From the NCBI RefSeq assembly GCF_002443255.2, contig NW_019211455.1:13030752-13094751 (forward strand): a DNA stretch of 64,000 nucleotides, given 5' to 3'. Below are positions 35,164 through 49,164 of this stretch, piece by piece. The DNA comes from Varroa destructor. Its lineage: Eukaryota > Arthropoda > Arachnida > Mesostigmata > Varroidae. Position 1 is the stretch's first letter. Each line of letters starts with the position of its first letter. The notes under the pieces are model-generated. The model was not told where the DNA came from. It saw only the letters and a program-made list of their open reading frames with translations, and ran no database searches. The translations under genes and the position numbers were made by a program.

Positions 35164-37869
35164 ACAAAAGATTGTTAACAACGCGGCCATCCTGTTGCCG
35201 ACCTCCGAGAGAATTACAAGAGATACTATTGTTATTATTAAAGTATTTTACTAATACGAATCTCGCGCATAATATGGAATAACAGTATTAACTAATATTT
35301 TAATTCTCTGAATAACCAGATGAGCCACTGGACTCCACTTAGAATTGTCCCCCCCCCTGAATACCATTTAAAGATAGAAGACGAAAAAAGAGCCTAAGCA
35401 GCAAACGTCCAAATGCTGTTTCACCTTATTATTGTGCATATTCGAATTGATTGCATAAGTGTATAGTAAAAATCGCCAAACAGCTACCAATACAATATTT
35501 ATCTATAAATTTCTTCGATATTACCGGGCTTCTTACGAAAAGCGGCCTGTAACTGCTTGAAGATCTATCATGATTATATGAACGTTCACAAACAGTTCGT
35601 CTCTCCATTGAGCAGAGGCAGCATGCGTGACAGTGTCAGATTGCCGAATGACTGTAGTCGTTGATGACGAAACATCGAGGCAACAACTTATGCAACTACG
35701 CACTATCCTTGCCACGCTGTGCACGATCGTCACGATGGTCGCTAGCTTGACCCGGTCCGCTAAATCGATACGTGACAGTCATAGCAAGCCTAGGACAATG
35801 GACATGTCCTCGTTGTTGTACATGTGTTTGATCATCCCCTTGGCTATTTCTATATGCTGACGAGCAGCTACGCTAAGCCGGATCCCAAGCTCCCGAACCG
35901 CCTTTAGCTTCCCGATCGCAGCGACCTATACACTGCCGGGAAAAGTCTTGCCTCCGCTTTATTGGGGTGCGTAATCATATCGAGGGGCATATATCATGTT
36001 GCACCTGCATCTCCTTACTATCCTGCATTCCCCTTTACGAGCTATTACGAAGTTCTGTTGAGGTGCTGGTTAGAGTGAGCGGCAAGGGACGGTTCGGTTT
36101 TAGCTAACCGGCTTAGCGCGTATAAATATAGCCGTACTACACGTTGGTGTAAGCTAAGCCAATAGATGAGGACCGAATGGCAGCCACATTAAAATATTGA
36201 TAACATTGTGCTCTACTCTCTCCGAGCTCCTGGTGAGTTATTACTGTGAACTGAAGACGGGAAATGGAAATGTCGAGGATATGCGAACCATGAAGTTTTA
36301 CATCTTGGCTTGTTCTTGTACCTGTTATCAAATTTCTTCAACATGCCGGTTGCTACACTATCATTTGTCTGAGGGGTAAAGGCACGATCATAACCTTTGA
36401 CAATACTACTGTTCAAATGATCCATTTATTTCTTGTGTGAAAAGAGATTGGACTAACCTCTAACATCTTCAACACTTGTTGTAATGCTTCTTCTTAACGA
36501 ACAACGGTTAAATCTGACGGCTGACGACCAGCATCTGCCTGTCCATCTGCTCATTTAGAAAATGTTGGCGCCCCAAAAAAGCGCTGTTGCCAGTGGTGGG
36601 ACGTAAAGGCAACCAGGCGAGCCGTAAGGAAGCCCCAGGGAGGCGTGTGGGTAGAGGGGAGTGGGAAGGAATGAAGCTCAGAAGCGGGGTTCATTCGAAG
36701 GCTTATATCGAAGAACATTCGGACAGCAGGCCGCTCGCTTATTTTAAAAAGTCGCTCTCTCCCCTTAGCAGAAAGGGGCAAAAAACCCGGCCGCTTCGAC
36801 TAATAGAAGGCCTTTAATTGTGCACGGGAAACACCTCAGTGGCCTATCTCCGTTCCAGGTCATGCTCTTATCCACTTCCTACTGCTGGCTGGTAGCTCTA
36901 GCTCCTCAACCATCCCGACCATTCTGCTTGGACTGGTGTTTCGTTTAGGCGCTTCCGCACAACGGCTTGTCGAGCTGCCTTGGGGCCTCGGCCGACAGGG
37001 CTGCACTGGGACAAACATAGCGAACTGGGTTGAGCCCGCTGGGGTGCCAGCGATGAGCTTCCCATAACACAGTATAGCGGACGCAGGTCGTAGTAGTAGC
37101 AGGTATACTATCATACACCAGTAAGGACTCGGGGGTCATCCGCCCAGGCAGTCATCTAGACTAGAGCAGACTCAACAGGGCCCAATGGTCAGCAGAAGGG
37201 CGCGTAGTGGCCATTTAATAGTTTCCTATCGTGCTGGCAGGTGGGTGGCGACGGGGAAAACTGTTTGGGATACGGTGAACCAGTGGTGGCCGGGTTAATA
37301 AGGGACGTAAAAGGACCGGATCGCTTGGCTTCCTCAACTGACACACAGCCTGAACTATAAGTTTTCCTTGACTGTTGCGCTTTCGCTGCCGTTGTAGTCG
37401 ATACTGGTGGCGATTTTATAACGCCACATTACGCTCGATCACATACGTTCACAGATTCGAAGATATTGCACGTGTATCGACATATATGAGAGTAGAACGA
37501 GCACGGGCTATGTATGGTCGAGGTAATTCTATAACGTTTGATAAAGGCAGTTACTTTATGAGATGTTGAAAGGGGCTGTAGTGGTGACGAATCTCGTCAT
37601 GTGCATTGAGTTGTAATAAGGAAATTATTCGTATATTTGACGTGTTCTCTTTGTACTATGAGTATTTGATGTGAGCTAGCAGGCCAAAAACGTGTACACA
37701 TATACAGAGAAATTAGGACGGACGCAGTCGGTTGTCAATAGGTAAATCATAATGGCGTTCTAGGAGCCATTCGAGCATGAATTTTACCCTTTGTTGATGC
37801 TTGGTAGGTAGAAGCGATTTTATTGTTTAGTATAATAATAACAGTAACTTTACTTCGATGTTAAGTTAC

Positions 37870-37892
37870 GCAAAACTCTGATGGAGTTTTGC
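37870..37892. repeat. 9-bp stem-loop
   Basis: GCAAAACTC (37870-37878) pairs with GAGTTTTGC (37884-37892) around a five-base loop. No flanking T run supports a terminator role, and in a eukaryote none is expected. Confidence 0.8.
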
Positions 37893-40800
37893 TGTCATAC
37901 ACAGCAGCAGATAACATAACATTGTAACATGGTAATCCGGTTGTATGCTATATAACGTTCAACTGGGTGATGTTCCCGCGCACACGCTGAGCATATTTCA
38001 CTGCAAGCTATTCCGTTTGTCATTTTCCTTGGTTTTCTTCGCCTGTACAAGGGTATATATGCGAGCATATGTCGAAGAGCAGAAACACCTTCATAATATT
38101 GGGATAGGATTGGCACTTGGTTCAGCTTCGTGTTAACCAGTGATATCTGCACCGCGACGACGAATGTATTCTATGTTACTTAAACAGCAGGCTCGTGTCA
38201 ACGTGCGTCACCGTTCCCCGTGGGCTTGGACTTTGGCTCTATGCTGCTGGCTTGCTAGGTGGTGGGTTGACAGTTTGTCGAGGTGGGGGAAGACTCTGCC
38301 GGGTCCGACATTAGGAATCCTCATCGATCTATCCCCAAACCACTCACAGAAAGCAATGCTTCCATCTATTTCGGGCTAGGCGTTTCTTCGTCGTTAAGTC
38401 CAACGATATGACGTCAGCCACAAGACGGGGTCCCGAAGGAGTGATTTTGCGTAAGTTTTTGGCTTCGATGACTCGCTTGAGTTGAGTTGGACCGGTAGGT
38501 TGCCTATCTCTGACGGCTCGTGGCCGTTTCGTGGACGGCAGACTACAAGCACGCAAGGGTGTCTGGCCTGCGACTACAAAATTTAAGCCGTGTAGTGGGA
38601 AAAGAGAAGTCAGTCCGATTGGAAAGGGAGGTTTGTAAGGCAATCGTAACTTGATGGGGAAAGGCAGAGCTCGGAGAATTAAGAAACATTTTCTCCTGTT
38701 AGGGCTCATATCAATCGGTTTGTTGCGCTTGCTCTGCTCGAAAAGCTGACAGGTGCTTTTGGGTGGAGTCTGTTTTTTTTCTTGTAGTCGTACCCGGCAA
38801 GCCCTCTTCGAACAAGCCAGTCGTTTTCAAGTAGACGATCGATCTTAGCTTGTCATAAATGAATAAATCATTTGACTGAATTGTTGGGTTTATTCGCGTG
38901 CTTTCGATGATTTTATTTGAACACTGACGAAATTGTCACTTGTATGTAGGGAAACGAACGTCATATAACTTTACTGCCTACCGAAGATGACGCTACTGGA
39001 GACACAATAGTTAAATACTGTTGTCTATAAGCATGATACAGAATACTTGTATTCCAATAGCTATGTAATTATTAAGAAGCAGCTGTTGATACAATAAGTG
39101 AAACGTTTTTACGTGTACGTTATCGGCACATTTTCTTTCCCCTTATCTAACTACATTGCTAGGCTAGGGCTGTTTTAGGGCGCCGTAAAGACCTTTCGTC
39201 TTCTAAACACAATCTATAACTGCTTCCTCGTTCTCGTACGCATATACGCATAGTTATACATATTCCTAGGGCTTATGGTAACACCGTCGTCGTTAGGTAC
39301 AACAAGCAAGACGACTCATCAGAGTAGAAAGGCCGTTGTCGCCATCGACGGCGTACGAATCTAAAACTGTTCACATAAAAAGTCTGTAGTCTACCTACAT
39401 GCACCTATTTGCTGTACAGTCAATCAACTAAAGGAACAGCTGGTTGGAAAGGGTCGGGGAAACCTTCGGAAAAGGAGCGAGTTGTCGCAGACAAAAATTT
39501 CCAGCCAGCGAAAATTTTGTTCGCGGGGGATATGCAGGTTCCAAGTACAGCGTCCGACACGGTAGATGGGCCGGGAGTATAGGATGTGCGACAAACATAA
39601 GAGAATGAGAGAATGTTCGGTGGGCAAAACGATGACTCCTCTCCCGGCGGGAACCAACTCCTGTTCTAGACCCAGGACCAAAACCTTCTCAATGTCATAA
39701 ACGGAGCGATGGAGCACTGTATGCTATTGGCGGCTGCTGATGTTCCAATCTATACGTTACTACTATTACTATAACTGTTGCTATCGCTGATTCTGCTGCC
39801 GATAGTTTATTGCTGCTGCGACAAGTTATAGCGGTCGCCTTTAGGACAGCAGCAAGCGCCAAAGAAAGGAATACTGAATATTTCAAACAGGATCGGATGA
39901 CAATCGATGCTGTTGAGTCCTTCAGCAGAGAGTCCTCGCTGCAACAAAGAGACCGTATTCGTTGGTGGAGTGGAACTTTTTATCGGAAGCAGGCACTCAC
40001 CTGCAACCAAGCTGTGCAGCTAACTAGCTGAGAGATGTGGCCTGTAGCAGTCCAGTCCGCTGACGGCGACACTCATGCTAGCAGACGTAATCACAGCAGA
40101 CAACACTTCTCGTCGTTTGGCCTGGGTAAATTTTGTTTTTTATTACTACGCTTTCCACTCTCATTTTCACAGAGTCACCCGAAATACCCCGACTACTTTC
40201 GATCAACGGAAGCGCCGAATCTGTAACCGAAAAGTCCAACGATGCGCAAGCGTCGTAGCAAAAGATACCACGCGAAGTGAAACGGCAGTTTTGCTCGCCA
40301 GCGACGTCACTCACACGAGTTCTAAGGAACAAAAGGTGGACAGGGAAGGCGGACAAGCAGGCGAGGAGGAAGCGGAAAGAACTATTAGGTGCCTTCGAGG
40401 GGAGCACTCAGCTGTTGATTGCAGGAAGCGTCAACCGGCTGTGTTTCAACAACATCGATCGCCACCCCCCCTCCCACCACCGGCGTTAAGTGAATCGTGG
40501 CGGTGGCGGATTTCATTGCCTTGGCTGCCTTACTAAGAGCGTCTGTTGCCAAAAGACGACCGATGGAAGCCTCATCACTTAACTATAAAAACGATCTGCT
40601 CGCAACATATCGTGGCAGTGCTTATTTGTGAAGACCGCGCAGCAACAGAACTCTAAAAAGTAGGAAGGCTAAAGCGGCTGGCCTGACGGCATGAAACTGA
40701 GATGTCGACTTATTAATTTTCATAGCAAGAGAATTGAATATTCAACGGAACGAACGCGCCGAAAGGATCACAATGGTGGTACCTTTATTTCCCCTGCGTT

Positions 40801-41575
40801 CTGGACTCATGTTAGGTGGCTATGCGAAAAAAGATAATGTGATAGGCTGAGAATAACTTAACTATGCTCGCAAAAACTCATTCCGGCTCATTTTAACAAC
40901 AAGGCTAGATCTTGTTCTGCAATCTTTTAGCAAATATACGAAGTAGGTCTCATGCTGGTAACGCTGCCGGGTATCTCGTAAGGGAGTGAAACAAATTTCA
41001 TTATGGCGTTCCACATGTTTCAGTGTATCTATTTCTACATGGACCTCATTATGTATCCACCTCATTATGTACATCTGGCGTATGTCTGATTTCCGTTATT
41101 GTCAAAGCTGGTTTTAATGGGGCCAAGCCGCCAGATCGACATCACACCACGATAATCAAATCCTGTACCACAGACATGCCGAAACGCACATCAGGCGATT
41201 AAGTAAGACGGACCGTGGCTAATCAGTTCGATAGGGACAGTTGGAAAAGACTTCCTTACGCACGAAAGACCTCTTTGTTGTACACGAACACGAACAACGA
41301 GCAAAAAACGATAGAGCGGATTCAAGGGAAACTGAAGAAAAGATGGCAAGGGGATATATACGAACGAAGTGACACAATAAAGACAAGCCGGCTTCTGTCC
41401 GAGTAGAAGTAGCGATTTTATTCAGGCGGGCAGACAAGGGCCTGGAATAGAGGGCAAAAAAACCGACGATAAGTGAGAAGCGTAGCCCATGGTGCTTAGT
41501 GTGTGCTCTAAAAGTGGTGCTGCTTAAGACTCATTTTCCTGGTTCCCTCTCACCACCAGAGTGTCTCTTTTCCTT

Positions 41576-41592
41576 CCTTTCTTTCTTTCTTT
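41576..41592. repeat. CTTT tetranucleotide repeat
   Basis: About four CTTT units within a pyrimidine-rich context. Confidence 0.9.
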
Positions 41593-44074
41593 GAAGGCCC
41601 CGTTATAGTTTGGACAGGAAAACAATCGAGACATCATTCCGATTGGGAGGAAAGAAAATACAGTTGCAGTCAAAACCTTAGCGTCGGTGGATCCAGGACC
41701 TACGGAGGCCTTTCAATTTCGAGTGAATTTAAAGTTAGAGCAAGAAAAAGAGTCAGTCGGTTTTTTTTTTTGTTCGGCGTTGTGTTTGCCCTTAGCCCTT
41801 GGGTTCGTTCATTTCCGTCGTTCGTCTTACATCCCTTACGTTCCCGTGGCGCGTCTACGTATTTACTGAACATGAGCGTCAGCTGCTCTTAGTTAATGGC
41901 GCTACTATTCTCGAAAGGCTGTGTAGTCAGAGACGTCGAAAAAGAACGGACGCTTTGGCAGCGGTTCGGTAACACTACGGTGCCGAGCCGGCCAAGGACG
42001 GCGTTAGGGCAGGGACCCGCAGCAATAGCAGTAGAAAGCAGGAACAGTGCGATAGAGAATCAGAAGTAATGACAAAAATACCGAGGGTTGGGCTTCCTGC
42101 TAGGGGAGCTGTTCCTGCTTACCTATTTACGCGACGCTTCTACCGCTATTAAAATTGCTATTACTACTGCGGCGGCTGCTGCTGCATTGTGCTATACAAA
42201 CGTACTAAATGGCTGGCATAAGGTAGCATAGGAGCGCAGGGTGTTGACGAGTTGGCCAAGCTAGACCAGGCTATAACCACGAAGTATGCTATCTATGAGG
42301 ATATTTGTGCCTCCGCGCGACGAAATGGCTGTTAACGTCAGTGTCAGTATCGATCGCATGGCGTTTATTTTCGTTTGGCGGCACTGTCTTCGATACTTTC
42401 GTCGCAGATGCCTGCGTCCTTATCCTCTAGTGATCAAGCACAAAATAAAAATATCAAGATGTAACGTACTCACTAAGGCCATGTTGAAGTGAGGTCGAAT
42501 GAAAATACTTTATTACAGAGGCTCGTTTACCACTTGATTCTTCTCGAATCTTCGTCGTTTCGTTACGCTCCTCTGAGGATAAGTAGATGAAAAAGAAAAC
42601 GTCGCATCTCGATCGTAGGCGTGACATTGTTATTCGACTCTGCCTCTTTCGCTATAAGAAATTTCTTTGCGACACCTTTACGCTCGGTGTAGCTTCTACG
42701 GTGTAACCTCTTGCCTATGAGAATGCCAAAAGCCGCTTACGTCTCAGACGAGGGCGAGATGGAAGAAAAAAGGAGGCGAAAGATGTTGTCCTTGTCCCTA
42801 TCTCTTGCTTCCAAAATACGTGGATCTTTCGCCGCGGTGTTACCAGGTTACCAAGAGCCGCCTGTTTCTTGAAGGGGGATACGAAACTACCGATCAGTTT
42901 GCAAAGTCTCCGATTAAGGCAGGTCATCTTGATTTAGTGTGGTATGGGCAATACGACACAATTACTATTGGTGGCTGCCTTTTGGCCTTCGCTGTTGCAA
43001 CGACTGTATCTCACTCAGGTGCTAAGCAAGAACCGCCGCTACTACTGCTAATGCTGTAGTACAAAGAACACTAGTTTCTTCCTGCGAACCTGTGAACCGA
43101 AATACCATTGCTATCGTCCCAGCGTTGTCCTTCATGACCAAAAAAGGCAGCTAAAGCGCGCACAGTCGAGTGCTCACGCTCCCAACCGACTCACTATTCT
43201 TGTAGCAGTATTAGCAGCAGACCCGAAGTCGTCGTAGGCTGATGCTACCGCTGTGCTGCGGTCGCTCAGCGGAAGCAGGTGCCACCGACAGCGTTCTGCC
43301 CTACCTCCCAACCGTGTTCTGCCACCTGGCGAGGATGTGTCAACGTTTGGATGACTGAGCGACAGCAGGCAGGCGGGAAAATAGAGTCGACGAGATCTAC
43401 ACAGGGCCGATTCGACTCGAACAACCCGAACTCGGCTTCGATCCTGCCACAGAGTAAGAAAAAAAAAAAAGAAATAGATCGAGACTAGAATAGAAAAGCA
43501 GGACCGTTCGCGAGCGGTTTCCGAGTGAACGAAATATCGAAAAGTAAAATTGGCTATGAGAGGGTGTGTAGGATATGAGGCACTGCAGGACTGCAGCTGA
43601 GGTCTGCGGCTCCGGCCCGCTCTAGTGTCACTCCAGTTCATTACGATTATGGATTTTTATTGAAATCTACGAAGTGATGCACAGTAGGACAAAATATTCA
43701 GTTTTTCGCCTTTGAAGCGTAAGGCGTCCGGTGCCTTTTGCCAGCTTTGTCAGGTTTCAATAAGGACTACGGTAGTATTGCTAATTCAAATAGAACTATT
43801 GCCTATCTGATACCTTATTCACATATTCGCAGTTAGCCAACACACGTTCAACTGTGTATGTTATCATTTCATTGTAGAAAGGGTCTTATGCCGTTATAAA
43901 AGTTTAGTTCGATTAAAAAGTGAAAGGTCAAGAGCAGTATAAAACATCGATCGTAATTATAGACGACAGGCCGCGACTCTTTCAACAATCGAGGATGAGA
44001 TGCTAGAAGAGTGTCCTTCTATTGCCACCTTTTCCTGCTTGATCCTTTATCTGCACTAGTTTCGCCGTCAAATG

Positions 44075-44165
44075 AAGGCGTCACATATATATATATATAT
44101 ATATATAAAGTGACGCCTTATATATATATATATGTGTATTTTTTTTATATATATGTATATATATA
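44075..44165. repeat. AT microsatellite enclosed by a 10-bp inverted repeat, with further AT tracts
   Basis: AAGGCGTCAC at 44075-44084 and its exact complement GTGACGCCTT at 44110-44119 enclose a pure AT tract (44085-44107). A second AT tract (44119-44133) and a third interrupted one (about 44146-44167) follow. The GC-rich arms with a self-complementary AT loop would form a strong cruciform. Confidence 0.95.
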
Positions 44166-44602
44166 TAAAAACTTAATGCAAATTGGTTTTATAATAAAAA
44201 AATAGAGTAAGTCACGTACTTATTATTCCACGGTTTTATCGTCTATTTTAAAATATGCTTCGTTATATATCTATATAATCGACCGTTCATTTGCCTGATT
44301 TATATACCACACTTATCATATGTGGCGGCAACTACATTAGCAGTAGGTAACCGCATTTGACCTACATGAGATTTGTGCTAATTTTTAACCAATACCTCTT
44401 CTGGCCGTACTGATTGTGACATATTTACTAAAATAATATCCAGCCTCAAGCCTAGACTAGCACATCTATATTTCGAAGAATATCGACAACCCAATTACAT
44501 ACAACAATTTTTATAATGATTCATAAAGTCTTATAGCACCTATTCTTTCAATCCGTATATCTTTCTTTAACTTCATTTGAGTCCGAGCACCATGTTTTTC
44601 CT
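44166..44602. other. AT-rich non-coding stretch
   Basis: No frame or signal of note; AT-rich throughout. Confidence 0.5.
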
Positions 44603-44911
44603 TTGAGTTCATTGCTTTCGTGTCCGTTTTGCGCACACGTGGAAAAAAGCTTTGGCCGTCAATTCGCTTCGACGAGTGGCCGGTTTCAGCCTACTTACCT
44701 GTATGTGTACAGCATTGCCATTGAGAAAACTGGGCTGTACAGCAAAAAAGAACCGTACGTCCTCGTGCAATATTCCGCCAGCGGGTTGATACTGGGAACG
44801 AAAGCTAAATGGGACTACACGGGATCGGGATGGAGAGGTAGTTGGTACGTACAACGAAACGGCACTCCTACAGCAGCCAGCTCAGCAAAGGACGACCGAG
44901 TAGTAAAATAA
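44603..44911 (+). CDS. possible terminal exon followed by AATAAA, unrecognised
   Basis: This open frame ends at TAA 44909-44911, and AATAAA polyadenylation-type hexamers lie at 44907-44912 and 44921-44926. A candidate 3' splice site (GGTTTCAG, AG at 44688-44689) would begin an exon in phase at 44690, giving about 74 residues rich in Tyr, Lys, Gly and Ser with aromatic pairs such as GWRGSWY. The pyrimidine tract before the AG is weak. AATAAA is common in AT-rich DNA. No family was recognised, and an 81-codon - strand frame overlaps. Confidence 0.18.
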   Translation: MSSLLSCPFCAHVEKSFGRQFASTSGRFQPTYLYVYSIAIEKTGLYSKKEPYVLVQYSASGLILGTKAKWDYTGSGWRGSWYVQRNGTPTAASSAKDDRVVK

Positions 44912-47900
44912 ATAGTACATAATAAAATTATAGACAACCCTCTTTCTGCATGTTCTCCTTATCCGCTATCCAGCTGCTGTATGCGGCGTCATAAGTGCTT
45001 CCATTCGTGGGCGAGAACTCTTCAGTTGTAGAAGAGCAGCAGCAGCACCGGCAGTAACAAAGCACCACAAGCCCGAACAATCGCCGCGTTCGTCGCAAAA
45101 GGCCGACTGGCGGCTGACGCAGTTGCTGCTTCATTGGGGTATGTCTGGGTAGACCTGCTTTTCATCGTTGTTGACGTCGGCGACGACGAAGCCTGCTGCT
45201 GCTTTGACGACGCAAATAGAGGATGGAAGAAACGTGAAAGAGGGAGAAGGGAGGAAAAAAGTCAAATACGAAACGGTCGTAGGTGCTGTAAGTCTCAGCC
45301 AGCGAAGTAAAGGTGAAGGCGGAGAGCTGCCGGCACCTTTTGCCGTTCATGTAATTCTAGTTGGGACGGACGTGGACCTAGTCGTGTAGGTAAAATACGG
45401 GTTTCTAAGCTAAAGAGGATTTTATTTAGGTAATGCTGTGGCTCAACGTGCCGTTTCGTCAGTGGCCTGATGGATAGAAGCATAAAAGATAGCAGGATCT
45501 TAATGCTGAGTCTACATCTATAAACGACAACGGGGATATGAGATAAAAGCCAGTCGCGAAGTGAGCCCTTGCTAGTAAGTAGCCAGACGTCCAGTCAAAC
45601 TCATTGGTGAATCCGTTTATAGACTATCTAGTATTTTGCTGGGCGACAACAAACTCAAACAACTAGTTGAGGTGAGGCGATAGCAAAATGGGGTCGTTGC
45701 GCAAAACCTGGACTGGTGGGACCGTTACTGGCGATCTAGTTAGTTGGTTGTCCCAACTGGGTTACGTAGCACTACGTACAGGTGTAATTGCTTGTAGCAT
45801 GATACTTGATGGACAAAACTCCCAACTGTGTTTTCCAATATGTACATCACTCAACTAGCGGCGGCAAGATGTCACGAGCGTCCAGGAGGGCCACGTTGTT
45901 ACACGCGCCGTATTGTCGATAGCGTCGTAAGAGGAAGATAATAAATTTTCCCATTCATTTTGAAAACAATCAAGTAATGTTATAAAGCGATAGTATTGGT
46001 TATGGCCAACAGAAGGTAAAGGTAAAGTTGACAACCGGACGGTGTAGTAACGATTGTGTGTAATATTGTTGTTGCTAGTGTATTCAATCGTCGCTGTTGT
46101 AGCGTTCAGTGCTGCCACTTATGTTATTGTTGTCGTTACGGTTTAATCTTGCTTAGAATTGAAAATGTTCAATGAAAACGGAAACAACACGGGCAAATTG
46201 AAAACAGCAGCATCTACATAAGTGGGTATGCAACGTTGACAGTGGATAACGTAGTTGCGAGTGGCGCTGTGACAGAGATAGAGATACTTGGAAACGCCCG
46301 AGACGCTCGCTCAGAATGGCCGATTGAGTGGCTGGCTCGATTGGTTGCGATAGGTAAACCTAGTCAGGTTGCTTGGACTAATCCGACCCAGTATCTTTTT
46401 TAGGTGTATAGTTTGTGCGTGAACAGGAAACGATTGCAGTGATGAACGAATCGCTAGATGACGCAGAAATGACTGCGCTCGATTGTCTAGAGACACGTCT
46501 GCAATACGCAGACGAGTTCATAAGTAGAGGAGTAAAAACGGTCAAGGTATTTGCTTAATGCTTAGCTCTGCTAGTTGTTCATCCTGTGTGAATACGTTCT
46601 CGGAATCCTGCCCTGTCATCTAACCGGAATGGGCCTTGAATCAGCAGTTACTGACCTTAATAGTACCGTTTCTTCCTTCATTTCGTATTTTCCTTCGTCA
46701 TTTATATTTGACAATGTCTGCCAATGCTGCGACATAAATCAGCACACGTGTTAGCTATTGTTGCTATGACAACGCGCTCAGGGAGACGTGTCAGCCACCC
46801 AGACTGCGATGGTACATCAGCGTAGGCACAGGCTGATGTCTCCGTAAGTTGATTGACTCGTTATAACGTGTATCGATTAGGGAGTAGCAAAGAAAATGTA
46901 TATGGAGAAAACAAAGAAAGCATATGTCGTGTTAAATCGAGAAACAGCTCGTAGATTACTCTAAGTGTGAAAGAGGACCGAGGCTGATGCGGCTACTGCT
47001 AGTTAACGACAGTTGGCTACAGGTATTGTAACATAAGAATGACCAGATCGTGTACCACTGTTATAATAATAGTTATCTGTGTTCTGTTAGATACAGTCAG
47101 TCTTGCTATTCATCCATATGGATAAATATTCATCATTATAAATCACTCATGCTTGATTTTACATAATGAGTAAAGCGAATTGGAAAATGTAATATTTTGT
47201 CTAATTTTACCATGACAAAAGAGCGGTAACTAATAAGTATCGATATATTGTAGTCGCATCAACGCAAGCCATTAAATGCGCAATGGACATCGCCTACAGA
47301 CAGCTCGTCACGTAGTCGCTCATGTCCGTATGAAGTTAATGTTGATCTAAAAGTGTGATGCCGCTTGCAGCTGGCAGGGAGCGGACAAAGACCACCACTG
47401 AGGGAGGTCTAAAGTTCGACGCGGTTCAGACGTGGGCTGCATTCCAGAGAGGAGATTTCAGTACGTGGGGTAACAGGGGTGACGGTCCTAGTATAGGGTA
47501 ATGTGTCTGGTCGAAACTCGGGCTAGGACCACTGCTACTAAAGCTACTGTTACGTTTCATGGATCTGTGCGATGACTTAAGTATGTGGTGCAGAAACTCC
47601 CGTATTCTTATTGACCCCCTTCACTAGGGCAGGCGGCTTGCTTGGTGCAGCTGCCTCCTTGGTTGTATGCGACCGGCTCATTGTTTGCACAGTTTCGAAA
47701 TGTAATGAGGCAGGTGTTTTCTTCATTAGCATCATCTGTGAGGTGCATTAAAAAAATCGCCAGTTCGCCAGCGCGGCCTGAACGGCCATGACCCCCTATT
47801 CCGTTTGTCTCCACTATCCGTTCTCGGTTCTAGGGACGGGCTCCGGGATGGAGTAGTCTGCAAGCAGCTCGACGCCCGAAGTGGGCCTTCGGTTCCTTTA

Positions 47901-49164
47901 AAGCAAGTGGCATAAATGAGTGAGAATCTTTCATTGCAACCTGGAGCCGAAGCATTATTCTGCATCTTCCCTCTCGCTCGTTAAGTAAAGGACGCTAGGA
48001 TGTATCCACCACGTCCTGCGCTTCAAGCTACGTTTACGTGTGTGGGGAACCTCGCCTGACCTTTATAGAAGGAGAACGTGCTGTACCGCAGTGTAAAAAA
48101 GTATTTTCTGTTACAGCTTTCTCACGGAAAGCTTGCAGTACTACCACTTGAAGTATATGTACGTATATATAAATGTATTTAGTTGTGGAGATGCTTTTCG
48201 CCTATCAAATGAAATGGCTTGAACAAACGACCTGTTGGTCGACTAATGTTCGCTTGTAGAAAACATAGAAAGGTTTGAGTCAATCTCCGACAGGACTAGG
48301 AATGCACAGCATGATTTATTATTGAACACAAATAAAAGAAATATATATATATTCAGCTTCGTTTCTTCTATTCGAGAGAATAGAAAACTGTAACACTGCC
48401 TCGGATTGTTTTAAATTATGCGATCGCGACGTGAAACTTGGCTTTACTTTGACTTTTGGCCTAAAAATGAAAAAAAAACTACTCGAACGCAAAACTTTTC
48501 AGACATACACTGTTATATATTAGCACAAAGATAAGCAAGACATTTCATTCGAGTAACGACAAGCGAGAATGGCCACATGTGTGTATAATAGTTAAAGAGC
48601 AACTCGACGGCTTTACCGAGATTCGGGAGTAAGTATAATGTCCTTGGCCTAATTTTCGGTGCCAATTTAGGCGGTTAGATTTGAAACGTCTATTTGTCCC
48701 GAAGGTTATTTGCAAAGATTACCTCTGTTCATAGAGACGCAGCTGTCTATATCAAGTACGTAACTGCGCTTGGTTCATTATCGGTTGGAACACTGTCCAT
48801 ACGTTGCATTATATAAAAAAACGTGTGTGGTATCAGTTCATTAAATAAAATTATATGCATTTCATTTTTCTTTATGCTTCGGCTTTGCCTAGTCCTAGTA
48901 GAAGTACTCTGTCAGTTCTCGGTGTCCTTAGCTAGTTAAGTAAATCATCGTAAGCAACTTACTATCGGGAAGAAATGTTCGTACGCGCTTTTCACATTCT
49001 CGTTTCAAATGCGGCAAACTTTAACGGATGACAATACAAATAAGGCCGCTATGAATAGGTTTTACGGGTACCGATCCGAGGCAAATATTGTTGATAAATG
49101 CCCACTATACATACACTTCGTTTCGTAGTTACAGAAACAGTCTTCAGATTGGTGAAATCAGACA
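44912..49164. other. non-coding stretch
   Basis: No gene supported. A - strand frame at 47608-47814 contains GRSGRAG, reminiscent of DEAD-box motif VI, but lacks the neighbouring motifs. A short AT repeat lies at 48341-48353. AT-rich DNA occurs at 47040-47280 and 48300-48900. Confidence 0.45.

Larger units (their letters stand above)
33651..44074. other. long stretch without a recognised gene
   Basis: I found no known family. The longer open frames are - 38344-38709 (121 codons from ATG, basic), + 40060-40536 (about 158 codons, of which 153 follow an ATG at 40075, ending in a Pro run), + 42719-43059 (113 codons) and - 43174-43641 (155 codons with a poly-Phe run caused by a poly-A tract). All lack motifs. 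Simple features are an AT repeat (35146-35163), a C9 tract (35349-35357), a stem-loop (37870-37892), a CTTT repeat (41576-41592), a T11 run (41761-41771) and an A12 run (43459-43470). GC-richer DNA lies at about 36600-37350. Confidence 0.4.

Noticed and set aside
43174..43641. 155-codon minus-strand frame
   Set aside because: Contains a Phe run from a poly-A tract, has no motif, and overlaps an equally open plus frame.
46503..46517. TACGCAGACGAG reading YADE, close to the reverse-transcriptase YADD motif
   Set aside because: No other reverse-transcriptase blocks in any phase around it.
47608..47814. Minus-strand frame containing GRSGRAG, like DEAD-box helicase motif VI
   Set aside because: The preceding Y-x-H-R-I block is not intact, motif V (ARG-D) is absent upstream, and the rest of the frame does not resemble a helicase C-terminal domain. 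Probably chance.
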